A DNA stretch of 64,000 bases, from contig OZ025244.1 of the NCBI GenBank assembly GCA_964019155.1, positions 31,284,327-31,348,326 of the forward strand, given 5' to 3'. Positions 29,994-44,844 of the stretch are shown in pieces. The notes beneath the pieces were generated by a model. That model was not told the DNA's origin. It saw only the letters and a program-made list of their open reading frames with translations, and did not search any database. The stretch comes from Osedax fenrisi. Taxonomy: Eukaryota > Annelida > Polychaeta > Sabellida > Siboglinidae. Each line of letters begins with the position of its first letter. The first letter of the stretch is position 1. Made by a program: the position numbers and the translations under genes.

Positions 29994-32900
29994 ATCTGGT
30001 GAGGTAACTCGAGAACCGGGGTACGTCGCGAAAATATTTTATACCCGATCTTAATAAATTTGCAACAGTATGGTCTTGGTCGGGAAAATTTTTTGAATTT
30101 TATACCGCGTACCCCAGAAAAACCTGAAAAATTGAATTTTTGCCATTAAAATGATTTTTTGTCGTCCAAAATCTTCGGCGTCGCATTTTTGAAATATTTT
30201 TTTTACATTTTTTCGAACTATTTTTTTGAATTTTTTTTGATTTTTTTTTGAAATTTTTGGAAATTTTAGAAATTTTTTGAAATATTTTTGAAATATTTTT
30301 GACATTTTTTGAAATATTTTTGAAGTTTTTTTTAAATATTTTTAAACATTTTTTTGAAATTTTTTTAAAATATATTTTGTAATATTATTTATATTTTTTG
30401 TATTTTAAAAAATATTATTTGAAATAATTTTTTATATTTTTCAACTATTCGTTGAAATATTATTATTTTAAGATATAATTAAAATATTATAATTATATAA
30501 TAAATATATAAATATTATAAGATATAATAATATACTTTTTAAAATATTTGTAGAACATTTATAAAAAATATATTTTGTAATATTTGGAAATATTTGTTGT
30601 ATACTAGGAATACAGAATCAGGAATAGCTATAATTAATAAATAATAGATAGGCAAACAATCAAAAATCGATCAACGCAGGGTGCGGTTTGGGTTTTCGAT
30701 ATTTATTAAGTACTATTTTGTAATATTGGAAATATGTGTTGTATTTTTTTAAATATTATTTGAAATATTTTTGAAATATTTTTCCACTAATTTTTGAGAT
30801 ATTAATATTTGTATAAATTTGTTTGAATTTTAGCAACAATTTATGTTATTGTATATGAAAAGCAGAATCATGAATAGCCATAAATAATAAATAATAGATA
30901 GGTAAGCTATCAAACAACGAGTAAAGCAAAGTTGGGTACGGCAAGAAATTCCAAATCAGGAATAGTTATAATTAATAAATGATAGATAGGCAAATAATAA
31001 AAAACCGAGCAACGCCGATTTGGAACTGTTTGGGTTTAGGTTTTCAACATATTTTGGAATATTTGAAATATCTGTTGTATTTTTTGAAATATTTTTTATC
31101 TAATTTTTTAAATATTAAAAAAAATATGTTTCTACATATGTTTAATTTTATTTAATTGTATATACTAGAAATGTAGGATCAGGAATAGCTCTAATTAATA
31201 AATAATAAATAGGCAAACAATCAAAAACCGATAAATGTCGAGTCGAGTACTGTTTGGATTTGGGTTTAGGTTTGAGTTTTCGACATTTTTTTAAAACATA
31301 TTTTGTAATATTTTAAATATTTTTTGTATTTGTTAGCAATTATATATTTTAGAATAATCAGGAATAGCTATAATTAATAAAAATAAATAGTCAAACAATC
31401 AAAAACCTAGCAACGCCGGTTAGGGTATGACTGCTAATATGTTGAAATAATTTTTATATTTAAAAAATATTTTTAGACACTTTTTAAAAATATATTTTAT
31501 AATATTTTAAAGTATTTTTGTATTTTTGTATTTTTACAAAATATTTTACGAATAAGTCTTAAAAAGAACAACGCTAGATCTACATCGGATACAGTTAGAT
31601 TTATTAAATATTAGTTAGAAGACAACAATTAAAGAATAGCTATGCATAATTAGGAATAACTATAATTAATAATTGATAGGCAAATAATAAAAAAACGAGC
31701 AACGTCGGGTTGGGTTCGGCAAACAATTCTAAATCAGGAATAGTTATAATTAATAAAGTATAGATAGGCATATAATTAAAAACCGATCAACGCCGTTTTG
31801 GGACGGTTTGGGTTTGGGTTTTCAACATATTTTGTAATATTTGAAATATTTGTTGTATTTTTTAAAATATTTTTTGAAATATTATAAACAATATTTTTCT
31901 ATATTTGTTTGTATTTTAAATAAACTTTATTTAATTGTATATACTAGAAATATAGAATCAGAAATTGCCCTAATTAATAAATAATAAATAATAGATAGGC
32001 AAACAAACAAAAACCAAGAAATGCCGGGTCGGGTATGGTTTGTTTTTAAAACATATTTTGTAATATTTTATATATTTTTTTGAAATTTTTAGAAATTATA
32101 TATTTTAGAATAATCAGGAATAGCTATAATTAATAAAAAAAATTAATAGGCATTAAAAATCAGGTATGGCTACTAATATGTTGAAATATTTTTTATATTT
32201 CTTAAAATATTTTTAGACACTTTTTAAAAATATATTTTGTAATATTTTAAATTATTATTTGTAATCTTACCAAATATTTTACAAATAATCTTAAAAACGA
32301 ACAATGCTGAGTCTACATCGGATACAGTTAGAATTAGTAAATATTAGTTAGAAGAAAACAATTAAATATTAGCTAAGTATAATCAGGAATAGCTACAATT
32401 AATAGGCAAATAATCAAAAACCTAGCAACGCAGGGTAGTGTACGGTTTGTGTTTGGGTTTAGGTTTGGGTTTTAGACATTTTTTTAAAACATATTTTTTA
32501 ATATTTGAAATATTTGTTGTATTTTTTAACATATTATTTGAAAATGTTTTCTACTTTGTTTTGTATGTCAGCTAACCTTTATTTTATTATATATATCAAT
32601 TAAGAATCAGGAATAGCTATAATTAATATATAATATATAGGAAAATAATCAAAACCGAGCAACGCCGTGTCGGGTACAGCTATTTTTTGAAATATTTTTA
32701 AAAATTTTTTTTCAAATATTTTAAAACATTTTTTTGAAATATTTGTAAACATTTTTGTGGACATTTTTTTGAAATATTTTTTTATATTTTTCAACTAATC
32801 TTTGAAATATTATTATTTTAAGATATAATTAAAATATTATAATTATATAATAAATATATAAATATTATAAGATATAAATATTATACTTTTTAAAATATTT

Positions 32901-34651
32901 GTAGAAAATTTATAAAAAATATATTTTGTAGCAATACAGAAATACAGAATCAGAAATAGCTATAATTAATAAATAATAAATGGGCAACAACAATCAAAAA
33001 TCAAAAATCGAGCAATGCAGGGTGCAGTTTGAGTTTTCGACATTTTTTAAGTAATATTTTGTAATATTGGAAATATGTGTTGTATTTTTAAAAATATTTT
33101 GTGAAATATTTTTGAAATATTTTTCCACTAATTTTTGAGATATTAATATTTGTATAAATTTGTTTGAATTTTAGCAACAATTTATGTTATTGTATATGAA
33201 AAGCAGAATTTTGAATAGCCATAATTAATAAATAATAGATAGGTAAACTATCAAACAACAAGTAAAGCAAAGTTGGGTATGGCAAGAAATTCCAAATAAG
33301 GAATAGTTATAATTAATAAATGATAGATAGACAAATAATAAAAAAATGAGCAACGACGATTTGGAACTGTTTGGGTTCAGGTTTTCAACATATTTTGGAT
33401 TATTTGAAATATCTGTTGTATTTTTTGAAATATTTTGTCACTAATTTTTTAAATATTAAAAAAAATATGTTTCCACATTTGTTTGTATTTTAGATAAACT
33501 TTATTTAATTGTATATACTAGAAATGTAGGATCAGAAATAGCTCTAATTAATAAATAATAAATAGGCAAATAATCAAAAACCGATAAATATCGAGTCGGA
33601 TACTGTTTGGATTTGGGTTTAGGTTTGAGTTTTCGACATTTTTTTAAAACATATTTTATAATATTTTAAATATTTTTTGTATTTTTTAGCAATTATATAT
33701 TTTAGAATAATCAGGAATAGCTATAATTAATAAAAATAGTCAAACAATCAAAAACCTAGCAACGCCGGGTAGGGTATGGCTACTAATATGTTGAAATATT
33801 TTTTATATTTAAAAAATATTTTTAGACACTTTTTAAAAATATATTTTATAATATTTTAAATTATTTTTTGTATTTTTACAAAATATTTTACGAATAAATC
33901 TAAAAAAGAACAACGCTAGATATACATCGGATACAGTTAGATTTATTAAATATTAGTTAGAAGACTAAAAATTAAAGATTAGCTATGCATAATTAGGAAT
34001 AGCTATAATTAATAATTGATAGGCAAATAATTAAAAACCGAGAAACATTGGGTAAGGCAAAAAATTTAAAATCAGGAATTGTTATAATTAATAAATAATA
34101 GATAGGAAAACAATCAAAAACCTAGCAACGCCGTGTCAGGACGGTGTGGGTTTAGGTTTTCGACATCTTTTTAAAACATATTTTGTAATATTCAAAATAT
34201 TTATTGTATTTTTTAATATATTTTTTGAAATATTTTTCTACTAATTTTTTAATTATTAAAATATTTTTCTACATTTGTTTGTATTTCAGCTAACATTTAT
34301 TTAATTGTATATATAACAATGAAGAATCAGGAACAGCTATAATTAATAAATAATAGATAGGCAAACAATCAATATCCGAGCAACGCCGGTTTGGGTACGG
34401 TTTGGGTTTAAGTTTGGGTTTTAGACATTTTTTAAAACATATTTTGTAATATTTGTTGCATTTTTTAATATATTTCCACTAATTTATTAAATATTTTTCT
34501 ATATTTTGTTTGTATTTTAGCTAACATTTATTTTATTGTATATATAGCAATGCATAATCATGAATAGGTATATAATATATCTATAATTAATAAATAATAG
34601 ATAATAGGCAAATATTCAAAAACCGAGCAACGCCGGGTCGGGTACGGCTAG
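29930..34651 (+). mobile_element. Helitron-like element, complete, 4,722 bp (copy B, first)
   Basis: 5' TCTATTATATAAAAGAAAGT, conserved block at about 29994-30184, 3' CTAG at 34648-34651. The first 2.3 kb match the element at 5094. The counterpart at 53963-58689 is 5 bp longer because of a small insertion near 58081. Confidence 0.55.
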
Positions 34652-34680
34652 TCTATTATATAAAAGAAAGTCTATTTAAT

Positions 34681-34717
<37 letters not shown>

Positions 34718-37700
34718 ATCTGGTGAGGTAACTCGAGAACCGGGGTACGTCGCGAAAATATTTTATACCCGATCTTAATAAATTTGCAACAGTATGGTCT
34801 TGGTCGGGAAAATTTTTTAAATTTTATACCGCGTACCCCAGAAAAACCTGAAAAATTGAATTTTTGCCATTAAAATGATTTTTTGTCGTCCAAAATCTTC
34901 GGCGTCGCATTTTTGAAATATTTTTTTTACATTTTTTCGAACTATTTTTTTGAATTTTTTTTGATTTTTTTTTGAAATTTTTGGAAATTTTGGAAATTTT
35001 TTGAAATATTTTTGAAATATTTTTGACATTTTTTGAAATATTTTTGAAATTTTTTGAATTATTTTAAACATTTTTTTGAAATTTTTTAAAAATATATTTT
35101 GTAATATTATTTATATTTTTTGTATTTTTCAACTATTCGTTGAAATATTATTATTTTAAGATATAATTAAAATATTATAATTATATAATAAATATATAAA
35201 TATTATAAGATATAAATATTATACTTTTTAAAATATTTGTAGAATATTTATAAAAAATATATTTTGTAATATTTGGAAATATTTGTTGTATACTAGGAAT
35301 ACAGAATCAGGAATAGCTATAATTAATAAATAATAGATAGGCAAACAATTAAAAATCGATCAACGCAGGGTGCGGTTTGGGTTTTCGATATTTATTAAGT
35401 AATATTTTGTAATATTGGAAATATGTGTTGTATTTTTTAAAATATTATTTGAAATATTTTTGAAATATTTTTCCACTAATTTTTGAGATATTAATATTTG
35501 TATAAATTTGTTTGAATTTTAGCAACAATTTATGTTATTGTATATGAAAAGCAGAATCATGAATAGCCATAAATAATAAATAATAGATAGGTAAGCTATT
35601 AAACCACGAGTAAAGCAAAGTTGGGTACGGCAAGAAATTCCAAATCAGGAATAGTTATAATTAATAAATGATGGATAGGCAAATAATAAAAAACCGAGCA
35701 ACGCCGATTTGGAACTGTTTGGGTTTAGGTTTTCAACATATTTTGGAATATTTGAAATATCTGTTGTATTTTTTGAAATATTTGTTATCTAATTTTTTAA
35801 ATATTAAAAAAAATATGTTTCTACATATGTTTAATTTTATTTAATTGTATATACTAGAAATGTAGGACCAGGAATAGCTCTAATTAATAAATAATAAATA
35901 GGCAAACAATCAAAAACCGATAAATGTCGAGTCGAGTACTGTTTGGATTTGGGTTTAGGTTTGAGATTTCGACATATTTTGTTATATTTTAAATATTTGT
36001 TATATTTTTTAGCAATTATATATTTTAGCATAATCATGAATAGCTATATATTATAGCCTATCATTGATTTTTTTATAATTGATTTTTTTTAAATATATTT
36101 TGTAATATTTAAAAAAATATTATTTTTTATATTTATTATATTTTTCACTAAATGGTGAAATATTATTATATTAAGATATAATTAAAAGATTATAATTATA
36201 TAATAATTATATAAATTATATAAATATTATATTTTTTTTAATATTTTTAGAACATTTAAAAAATAAATATTTTGTAATATTTGTTGTATACTAGCAATGC
36301 AGAATCAGGAATAGCTATAATTAATAAATAATTATTTATTATTTATTATTTATTATAATAGATAGGCAAAAAATCAAAAACCGAGTAATGCAGGGTACGG
36401 TTTTGGTTTGGTTTTCGACATTTTTTAAGTCATATTTTGTAATATTGTAAATATTTGTTGTATCTTTTGAAATATTTTTTGAGATATTAAAAACTAATAT
36501 TTGTCAAAATTTGTTTGTATTTTAGCAAAGATTTATGATATTGTTTATACTAGAAAGGCAAAATCATGAATAGCCATAATTAATTAATAGTTGATGGGCA
36601 AACTATCAAAAATGAGTAAAGCAGGGTTGGTTACGACAAGCAATTCCAAATCAGGAATAGTTATAATTATTAAATGATAGATAGGCAAATAATAAAAAAC
36701 CAAGCAACATCGGTTTGGGTTTGGGTTTTCAACATATTTTGTAATATTTGAAATATTTGTTGTATTATTTAATATATTTTATGAAATATTTGTTCACTAA
36801 TTTTTGAAATATTAAAAAAATATATTTCTACATTTGTTTGTATTTTAGATAAACTTTATTTAATTGTATATACTAGAAATGTCGAATCAGGAATAGCTAT
36901 AATTAATAATTTATAGGAAAATAATCAAAAACCGAGCAACATCGGGTTGAGTACGGCAAGCAATTTAAAATCAGGAATAGTTATAATTAATAAATAATAT
37001 ATATGAAAACAATCAAAAACCTAGCAACGGCGGGTCGGGATGGTTTGGGTTTTGGTTTTAGACATTTTTTTAAAACATATTTTGTAATATTTGAAATATT
37101 TGTTGTAATATGTCTTTAATATATTTTTTAAAATATTTTTCTACTAATTTTTTAAATATTAAAATATTTTCTACATTTTTCAGCTAACATTTATTTTATT
37201 GTATATAAATAATAGTTAGGAAAAAATTAAATATAAATATTTAGCAATGCAGAATTAGGAACAGCTATAATTAATAAATAATATATAGGAAAATAATCAA
37301 AACCGAGCAACGCCGGGTCGGGTACGGCTTTTTTTTGAAATTTTTGGAAATTTTTGAAATATTTTTGACATTTTTTGAAATATTTTTAAACATTTTTTTG
37401 AAATTTTTTTAAAATATATTTTGTAATATTATTTATATTTTTTGTATTTTAAAAAATATTATTTGAAATAATTTTTTATATTTTTCAACTATTCGTTGAA
37501 ATATTATTATTTTAAGATATAATTAAAATATTATAATTATATAATAAATATATAAATATTATAAGATATAATAATATACTTTTTAAAATATTTGTAGAAC
37601 ATTTATAAAAAATATATTTTGTAATATTTGGAAATATTTGTTGTATACTAGGAATACAGAATCAGGAATAGCTATAATCAATAAATAATAGATAGGCAAA

Positions 37701-39750
37701 CAATCAAAAATCGATCAACGCAGGGTGCGGTTTGGGTTTTCGATATTTATTAAGTACTATTTTGTAATATTGGAAATATGTGTTGTATTTTTTTAAATAT
37801 TATTTGAAATATTTTTGAAATATTTTTCCACTAATTTTTGAGATATTAATATTTGTATAAATTTGTTTGAATTTTAGCAACAATTTATGTTATTGTATAT
37901 GAAAATCAGAATCATGAATAGCCATAAATAATAAATAATAGATAGGTAAGCTATCAAACAACGAGTAAAGCAAAGTTGGGTACGGCAAGAAATTCCAAAT
38001 CAGGAATAGTTATAATTAATAAATGATAGATAGGCAAATAATAAAAAACCGAGCAACGCCGATTTGGAACTGTTTGGGTTTAGGTTTTCAACATATTTTG
38101 GAATATTTGAAATATCTGTTGTATTTTTTGAAATATTTTTTATCTAATTTTTTAAATATTAAAAAAAATATGTTTCTACATATGTTTAATTTTATTTAAT
38201 TGTATATACTAGAAATCTAGGATCAGGAATAGCTCTAATTAATAAATAATAAATAGGCAAACAATCAAAAACCGATAAATGTCGAGTCGAGTACTGTTTG
38301 GATTTGGGTTTAGGTTTGAGTTTTCGACATTTTTTTAAAACATATTTTGTAATATTTTAAATATTTTTTGTATTTGTTAGCAATTATATATTTTAGAATA
38401 ATCAGGAATAGCTATAATTAATAAAAATAAATAGTCAAACAATCAAAAACCTAGCAACGCCGGGTAGGGTATGACTGCTAATATGTTGAAATATTTTTTA
38501 TATTTAAAAAATATTTTTAGACACTTTTTAAAAATATATTTTATAATATTTTAAAGTATTTTTGTATTTTTGTATTTTTACAAAATATTTTACGAATAAG
38601 TCTTAAAAAGAACAACGCTAGATCTACATCGGATACAGTTAGATTTATTAAATATTAGTTAGAAGACAACAATTAAAGAATAGCTATGCATAATTAGGAA
38701 TAACTATAATTAATAATTGATAGGCAAATAATAAAAAAACGAGCAACGTCGGGTTGGGTTCGGCAAACAATTCTAAATCAGGAATAGTTATAATTAATAA
38801 AGTATAGATAGGCATATAATTAAAAACCGATCAACGCCGTTTTGGGACGGTTTGGGTTTGGGTTTTCAACATATTTTGTAATATTTGAAATATTTGTTGT
38901 ATTTTTTAAAATATTTTTTGAAATATTTGTTCACTAATTTTTTAAATATTATAAACAATATTTTTCTATATTTGTTTGTATTTTAAATAAACTTTATTTA
39001 ATTGTATATACTAGAAATATAGAATCAGAAATTGCCCTAATTAATAAATAATAAATAATAGATAGGCAAACAAACAAAAACCAAGAAATGCCGGGTCGGG
39101 TATGGTTTGTTTTTAAAACATATTTTGTAATATTTTATATATTTTTTTGCAATTTTTAGCAATTATATATTTTAGAATAATCAGGAATAGCTATAATTAA
39201 TAAAAAAAATTAATAGGCATTAAAAATCAGGTATGGCTACTAATATGTTGAAATATTTTTTATATTTCTTAAAATATTTTTAAACACTTTTTAAAAATAT
39301 ATTTTGTAATATTTTAAATTATTATTTGTAATCTTACCAAATATTTTACAAATAATCTTAAAAACGAACAACGCTGAGTCTACATCGGATACAGTTAGAA
39401 TTAGTAAATATTAGTTAGAAGAAAACAATTAAATATTAGCTAAGTATAATCAGGAATAGCTACAATTAATAGGCAAATAATCAAAAACCTAGCAACGCAG
39501 GGTAGTGTACGGTTTGTGTTTGGGTTTAGGTTTGGGTTTTAGACATTTTTTTAAAACATATTTTTTAATATTTGAAATATTTGTTGTATTTTTTAACATA
39601 TTATTTGAAAATGTTTTCTACTTTGTTTTGTATGTCAGCTAACATTTATTTTATTATATATATCAATTAAGAATCAGGAATAGCTATAATTAATATATAA
39701 TATATAGGAAAATAATCAAAACCGAGCAACGCCGGGTCGGGTACGGCTAG
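34652..39750 (+). mobile_element. Helitron-like element, complete, 5,099 bp (copy B, second)
   Basis: Conserved block at about 34717-34908, 3' CTAG at 39747-39750. Its first part is shorter in the TTTTTGAAATA-rich zone than its neighbours. It has the AGCTATATATTATAGCCTAT segment near 36038, as at 3660. This element is absent from copy A, and its counterpart is 58690-63784. Confidence 0.55.
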
Positions 39751-39779
39751 TCTATTATATAAAAGAAAGTCTATTTAAT

Positions 39780-39816
<37 letters not shown>

Positions 39817-42800
39817 ATCTGGTGAGGTAACTCGAGAACCGGGGTACGTCGCGAAAATATTTTATACCCGATCTTAATAAATTTGCAACAGTATGGTCTT
39901 GGTCCGGAAAATTTTTTGAATTTTATACCGCGTACCCCAGAAAAACCTGAAAAATTGACTTTTTGCCATTAAAATGATTTTTTGTCGTCCAAAATCTTCG
40001 GCGTCGCATTTTTGAAATATTTTTTTTACATTTTTTCGAACTATTTTTTTGAATTTTTTTTGATTTTTTTTTTGAAATTTTTGGAAATTTTGGAAATTTT
40101 TTGAAATATTTTTGAAATATTTTTGACATTTTTTGAAATATTTTTGAAGTTTTTTTTAAATATTTTTAAACATTTTTTTGAAATTTTTTTAAAATATATT
40201 TTGTAATATTATTTATATTTTTTGTATTTTAAAAAATATTATTTGAAATAATTTTTTATATTTTTCAACTATTCGTTGAAATATTATTATTTTAAGATAT
40301 AATTAAAATATTATAATTATATAATAAATATATAAATATTATAAGATATAATAATATACTTTTTAAAATATTTGTAGAACATTTATAAAAAATATATTTT
40401 GTAATATTTGGAAATATTTGTTGTATACTAGGAATACAGAATCAGGAATAACTATAATTAATAAATAATAGATAGGCAAACAATCAAAAATCGATCAACG
40501 CAGGGTGCGGTTTGGGTTTTCGATATTTATTAAGTACTATTTTGTAATATTGGAAATATGTGTTGTATTTTTTTAAATATTATTTGAAATATTTTTGAAA
40601 TATTTTTCCACTAATTTTTGAGATATTAATATTTGTATAAATTTGTTTGAATTTTAGCAACAATTTATGTTATTGTATATGAAAAGCAGAATCATGAATA
40701 GCCATAAATAATAAATAATAGATATGTAAGCTATCAAACAACGAGTAAAGCAAAGTTGGGTACGGCAAGAAATTCCAAATCAGGAATAGTTATAATTAAT
40801 AAATGATAGATAGGCAAATAATAAAAAACCGAGCAACGCCGATTTGGAACTGTTTGGGTTTAGGTTTTCAACATATTTTGGAATATTTGAAATATCTGTT
40901 GTATTTTTTGAAATATTTTTTATCTAATTTTTTAAATATTAAAAAAAATATGTTTCTACATATGTTTAATTTTATTTAATTGTATATACTAGAAATCTAG
41001 GATCAGGAATAGCTCTAATTAATAAATAATAAATAGGCAAACAATCAAAAACCGATAAATGTCGAGTCGAGTACTGTTTGGATTTGGGTTTAGGTTTGAG
41101 TTTTCGACATTTTTTTAAAACATATTTTGTAATATTTTAAATATTTTTTGTATTTGTTAGCAATTATATATTTTAGAATAATCAGGAATAGCTATAATTA
41201 ATAAAAATAAATAGTCAAACAATCAAAAACCTAGCAACGCCGGGTAGGGTATGACTGCTAATATGTTGAAATATTTTTTATATTTAAAAAATATTTTTAG
41301 ACACTTTTTAAAAATATATTTTATAATATTTTAAAGTATTTTTGTATTTTTGTATTTTTACAAAATATTTTACGAATAAGTCTTAAAAAGAACAACGCTA
41401 GATCTACATCGGATACAGTTAGATTTATTAAATATTAGTTAGAAGACAACAATTAAAGAATAGCTATGCATAATTAGGAATAACTATAATTAATAATTGA
41501 TAGGCAAATAATAAAAAAACGAGCAACGTCGGGTTGGGTTCGGCAAACAATTCTAAATCAGGAATAGTTATAATTAATAAAGTATAGATAGGCATATCAT
41601 TAAAAACCGATCAACGCCGTTTTGGGACGGTTTGGGTTTGGGTTTTCAACATATTTTGTAATATTTGAAATATTTGTTGTATTTTTTAAAATATTTTTTG
41701 AAATATTATAAACAATATTTTTCTATATTTGTTTGTATTTTAAATAAACTTTATTTAATTGTATATACTAGAAATATAGAATCAGAAATTGCCCTAATTA
41801 ATAAATAATAAATAATAGATAGGCAAACAAACAAAAACCAAGAAATGCCGGGTCGGGTATGGTTTGTTTTTAAAACATATTTTGTAATATTTTATATATT
41901 TTTTTGCAATTTTTAGCAATTATATATTTTAGAATAATCAGGAATAGCTATAATTAATAAAAAAAATTAATAGGAATTAAAAATCAGGTATGGCTACTAA
42001 TATGTTGAAATATTTTTTATATTTCTTAAAATATTTTTAGACACTTTTTAAAAATATATTTTGTAATATTTTAAATTATTATTTGTAATCTTACCAAATA
42101 TTTTACAAATAATCTTAAAAACGAACAACGCTGAGTCTACATCGGATACAGTTAGAATTAGTAAATATTAGTTAGAAGAAAACAATTAAATATTAGCTAA
42201 GTATAATCAGGAATAGCTACAATTAATAGGCAAATAATCAAAAACCTAGCAACGCAGGGTAGTGTACGGTTTGTGTTTGGGTTTAGGTTTGGGTTTTAGA
42301 CATTTTTTTAAAACATATTTTTTAATATTTGAAATATTTGTTGTATTTTTTAACATATTATTTGAAAATGTTTTCTACTTTGTTTTGTATGTCAGCTAAC
42401 ATTTATTTTATTATATATATCAATTAAGAATCAGGAATAGCTATAATTAATATATAATATATAGGAAAATAATCAAAACCGAGCAACGCCGGGTCGGGTA
42501 CGGCTATTTTTTGAAATATTAAAAAAAATTTTTTTTCAAATATTTTAAAACATTTTTTTGAAATATTTGTAAACATTTTTGTGGACATTTTTTTGAAATA
42601 TTTTTTTATATTTTTCAACTAATCTTTGAAATATTATTATTTTAAGATATAATTAAAATATTATAATTATATAATATATAAATATTATAAGATATAAATA
42701 TTATACTTTTTAAAATATTTGTAGAAAATTTATAAAAAATATATTTTGTAGCAATACAGAAATACAGAATCAGAAATAGCTATAATTAATAAATAATAAA

Positions 42801-44767
42801 TGGGCAACAACAATCAAAAATCAAAAATCGAGCAATGCAGGGTGCTGTTTGAGTTTTCGACATTTTTTAAGTAATATTTTGTAATATTGGAAATATGTGT
42901 TGTATTTTTAAAAATATTTTGTGAAATATTTTTGAAATATTTTTCCACTAATTTTTGAGATATTAATATTTGTATAAATTTGTTTGAATTTTAGCAACAA
43001 TTTATGTTAGTGTATATGAAAAGCAGAATTTTGAATAGCCATAATTAATAAATAATAGATAGGTAAACTATCAAACAACAAGTAAAGCAAAGTTGGGTAC
43101 GGCAAGAAATTCCAAATAAGGAATAGTTATAATTAATAAATGATAGATAGACAAATAATAAAAAAACGAGCAACGACGATTTGGAACTGTTTGGGTTCAG
43201 GTTTTCAACATATTTTGGATTATTTGAAATATCTGTTGTATTTTTTGAAATATTTTGTCACTAATTTTTTAAATATTAAAAAAAATATGTTTCCACATTT
43301 GTTTGTATTTTAGATAAACTTTATTTAATTGTATATACTAGAAATGTAGGATCAGAAATAGCTCTAATTAATAAATAATAAATAGGCAAATAATCAAAAA
43401 CCGATAAATATCGAGTCGGATACTGTTTGGATTTAGGTTTAGGTTTGAGTTTTCGACATTTTTTTAAAACATATTTTATAATATTTTAAATATTTTTTGT
43501 ATTTTTTAGCAATTATATATTTTAGAATAATCAGGAATAGCTATAATTAATAAAAATAGTCAAACAATCAAAAACCTAGCAACGCCGGGTAGGGTATGGC
43601 TACTAATATGTTGAAATATTTTTTATATTTAAAAAATATTTTTAGACACTTTTTAAAAATATATTTTATAATATTTTAAATTATTTTTTGTATTTTTACA
43701 AAATATTTTACGAATAAATCTAAAAAAGAACAACGCTAGATATACATCGGATACAGTTAGATTTATTAAATATTAGTTAGAAGACTAAAAATTAAAGATT
43801 AGCTATGCATAATTAGGAATAGCTATAATTAATAATTGATAGGCAAATAATTAAAAACCGAGAAACGTTGGGTAAGGCAAAAAATTTAAAATCAGGAATT
43901 GTTATAATTAATAAATAATAGATAGGAAAACAATCAAAAACCTAGAAACGCCGTGTCAGGACGGTGTGGGTTTTGGTTTTAGACATTTTTTTAAAACATA
44001 TTTTATAATAATTGAAATATTAGTTGTATTTTTTAAATATATTTTTTAAAATATTTTTCCACTAATTTTTTAAATATTAAAATATTTTTCTACATTTGTT
44101 TGTATGTCATCTAACATTTATTTTATTGTATATAAATAATAGTTAGGAACAAATTAAATATAAATATTTAGCAATGCAGAATTAGTAATAGCTATAATTA
44201 ATAAATAATAATTGGCAAAAAATCAAAAACCGAGCAACGCCAGGTCGGGTACGGTTTGGGTTTAGGTTTGGGTTTTCGACATCTTTTTAAAACATATTTT
44301 GTAATATTCAAAATTTTTATTGTATTTTTTAATATATTTTTTGAAATATTTTTCTACTAATTTTTTAATTATTAAAATATTTTTCTACATTTGTTTGTAT
44401 TTCAGCTAACATTTATTTAATTGTATATATAACAATGAAGAATCAGGAACAGCTATAATTAATAAATAATAGATAGGCAAACAATCAATATCCGAGCAAC
44501 GCCGGTTTGGGTACGGTTTGGGTTTAAGTTTGGGTTTTAGACATTTTTTAAAACATATTTTGTAATATTTGTTGCATTTTTTAATATATTTCCACTAATT
44601 TTTTAAATATTTTTCTATATTTTGTTTGTATTTTAGCTAACATTTATTTTATTGTATATATAGCAATGCATAATCATGAATAGGTATATAATATATCTAT
44701 AATTAATAAATAATAGATAATAGGCAAATATTCAAAAACCGAGCAACGCCGGGTCGGGTACGGCTAG
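39751..44767 (+). mobile_element. Helitron-like element, complete, 5,017 bp (copy B, third)
   Basis: Conserved block at about 39817-40007, 3' CTAG at 44764-44767. From about 41975 onward it is the partner of 7315-10107 in copy A (offset 34,660). Confidence 0.55.
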
Positions 44768-44844
44768 TCTATTATATAAAAGAAAGTCTATTTAATTATA
44801 TATATATACTAGCCGTACCCGACCCGGCGTTGCTCGGTTTTTGA
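44732..44844. repeat. 36-bp perfect inverted repeat around a 41-bp spacer (copy B)
   Basis: Same structure as 10072-10184 at offset 34,660, arms 44732-44767 and 44809-44844. Confidence 0.85.
44768..44808 (+). mobile_element. 41-bp 5'-end fragment of a Helitron-like element
   Basis: Copy of 10108-10148: a 5' end cut by the following inverted element. Confidence 0.6.
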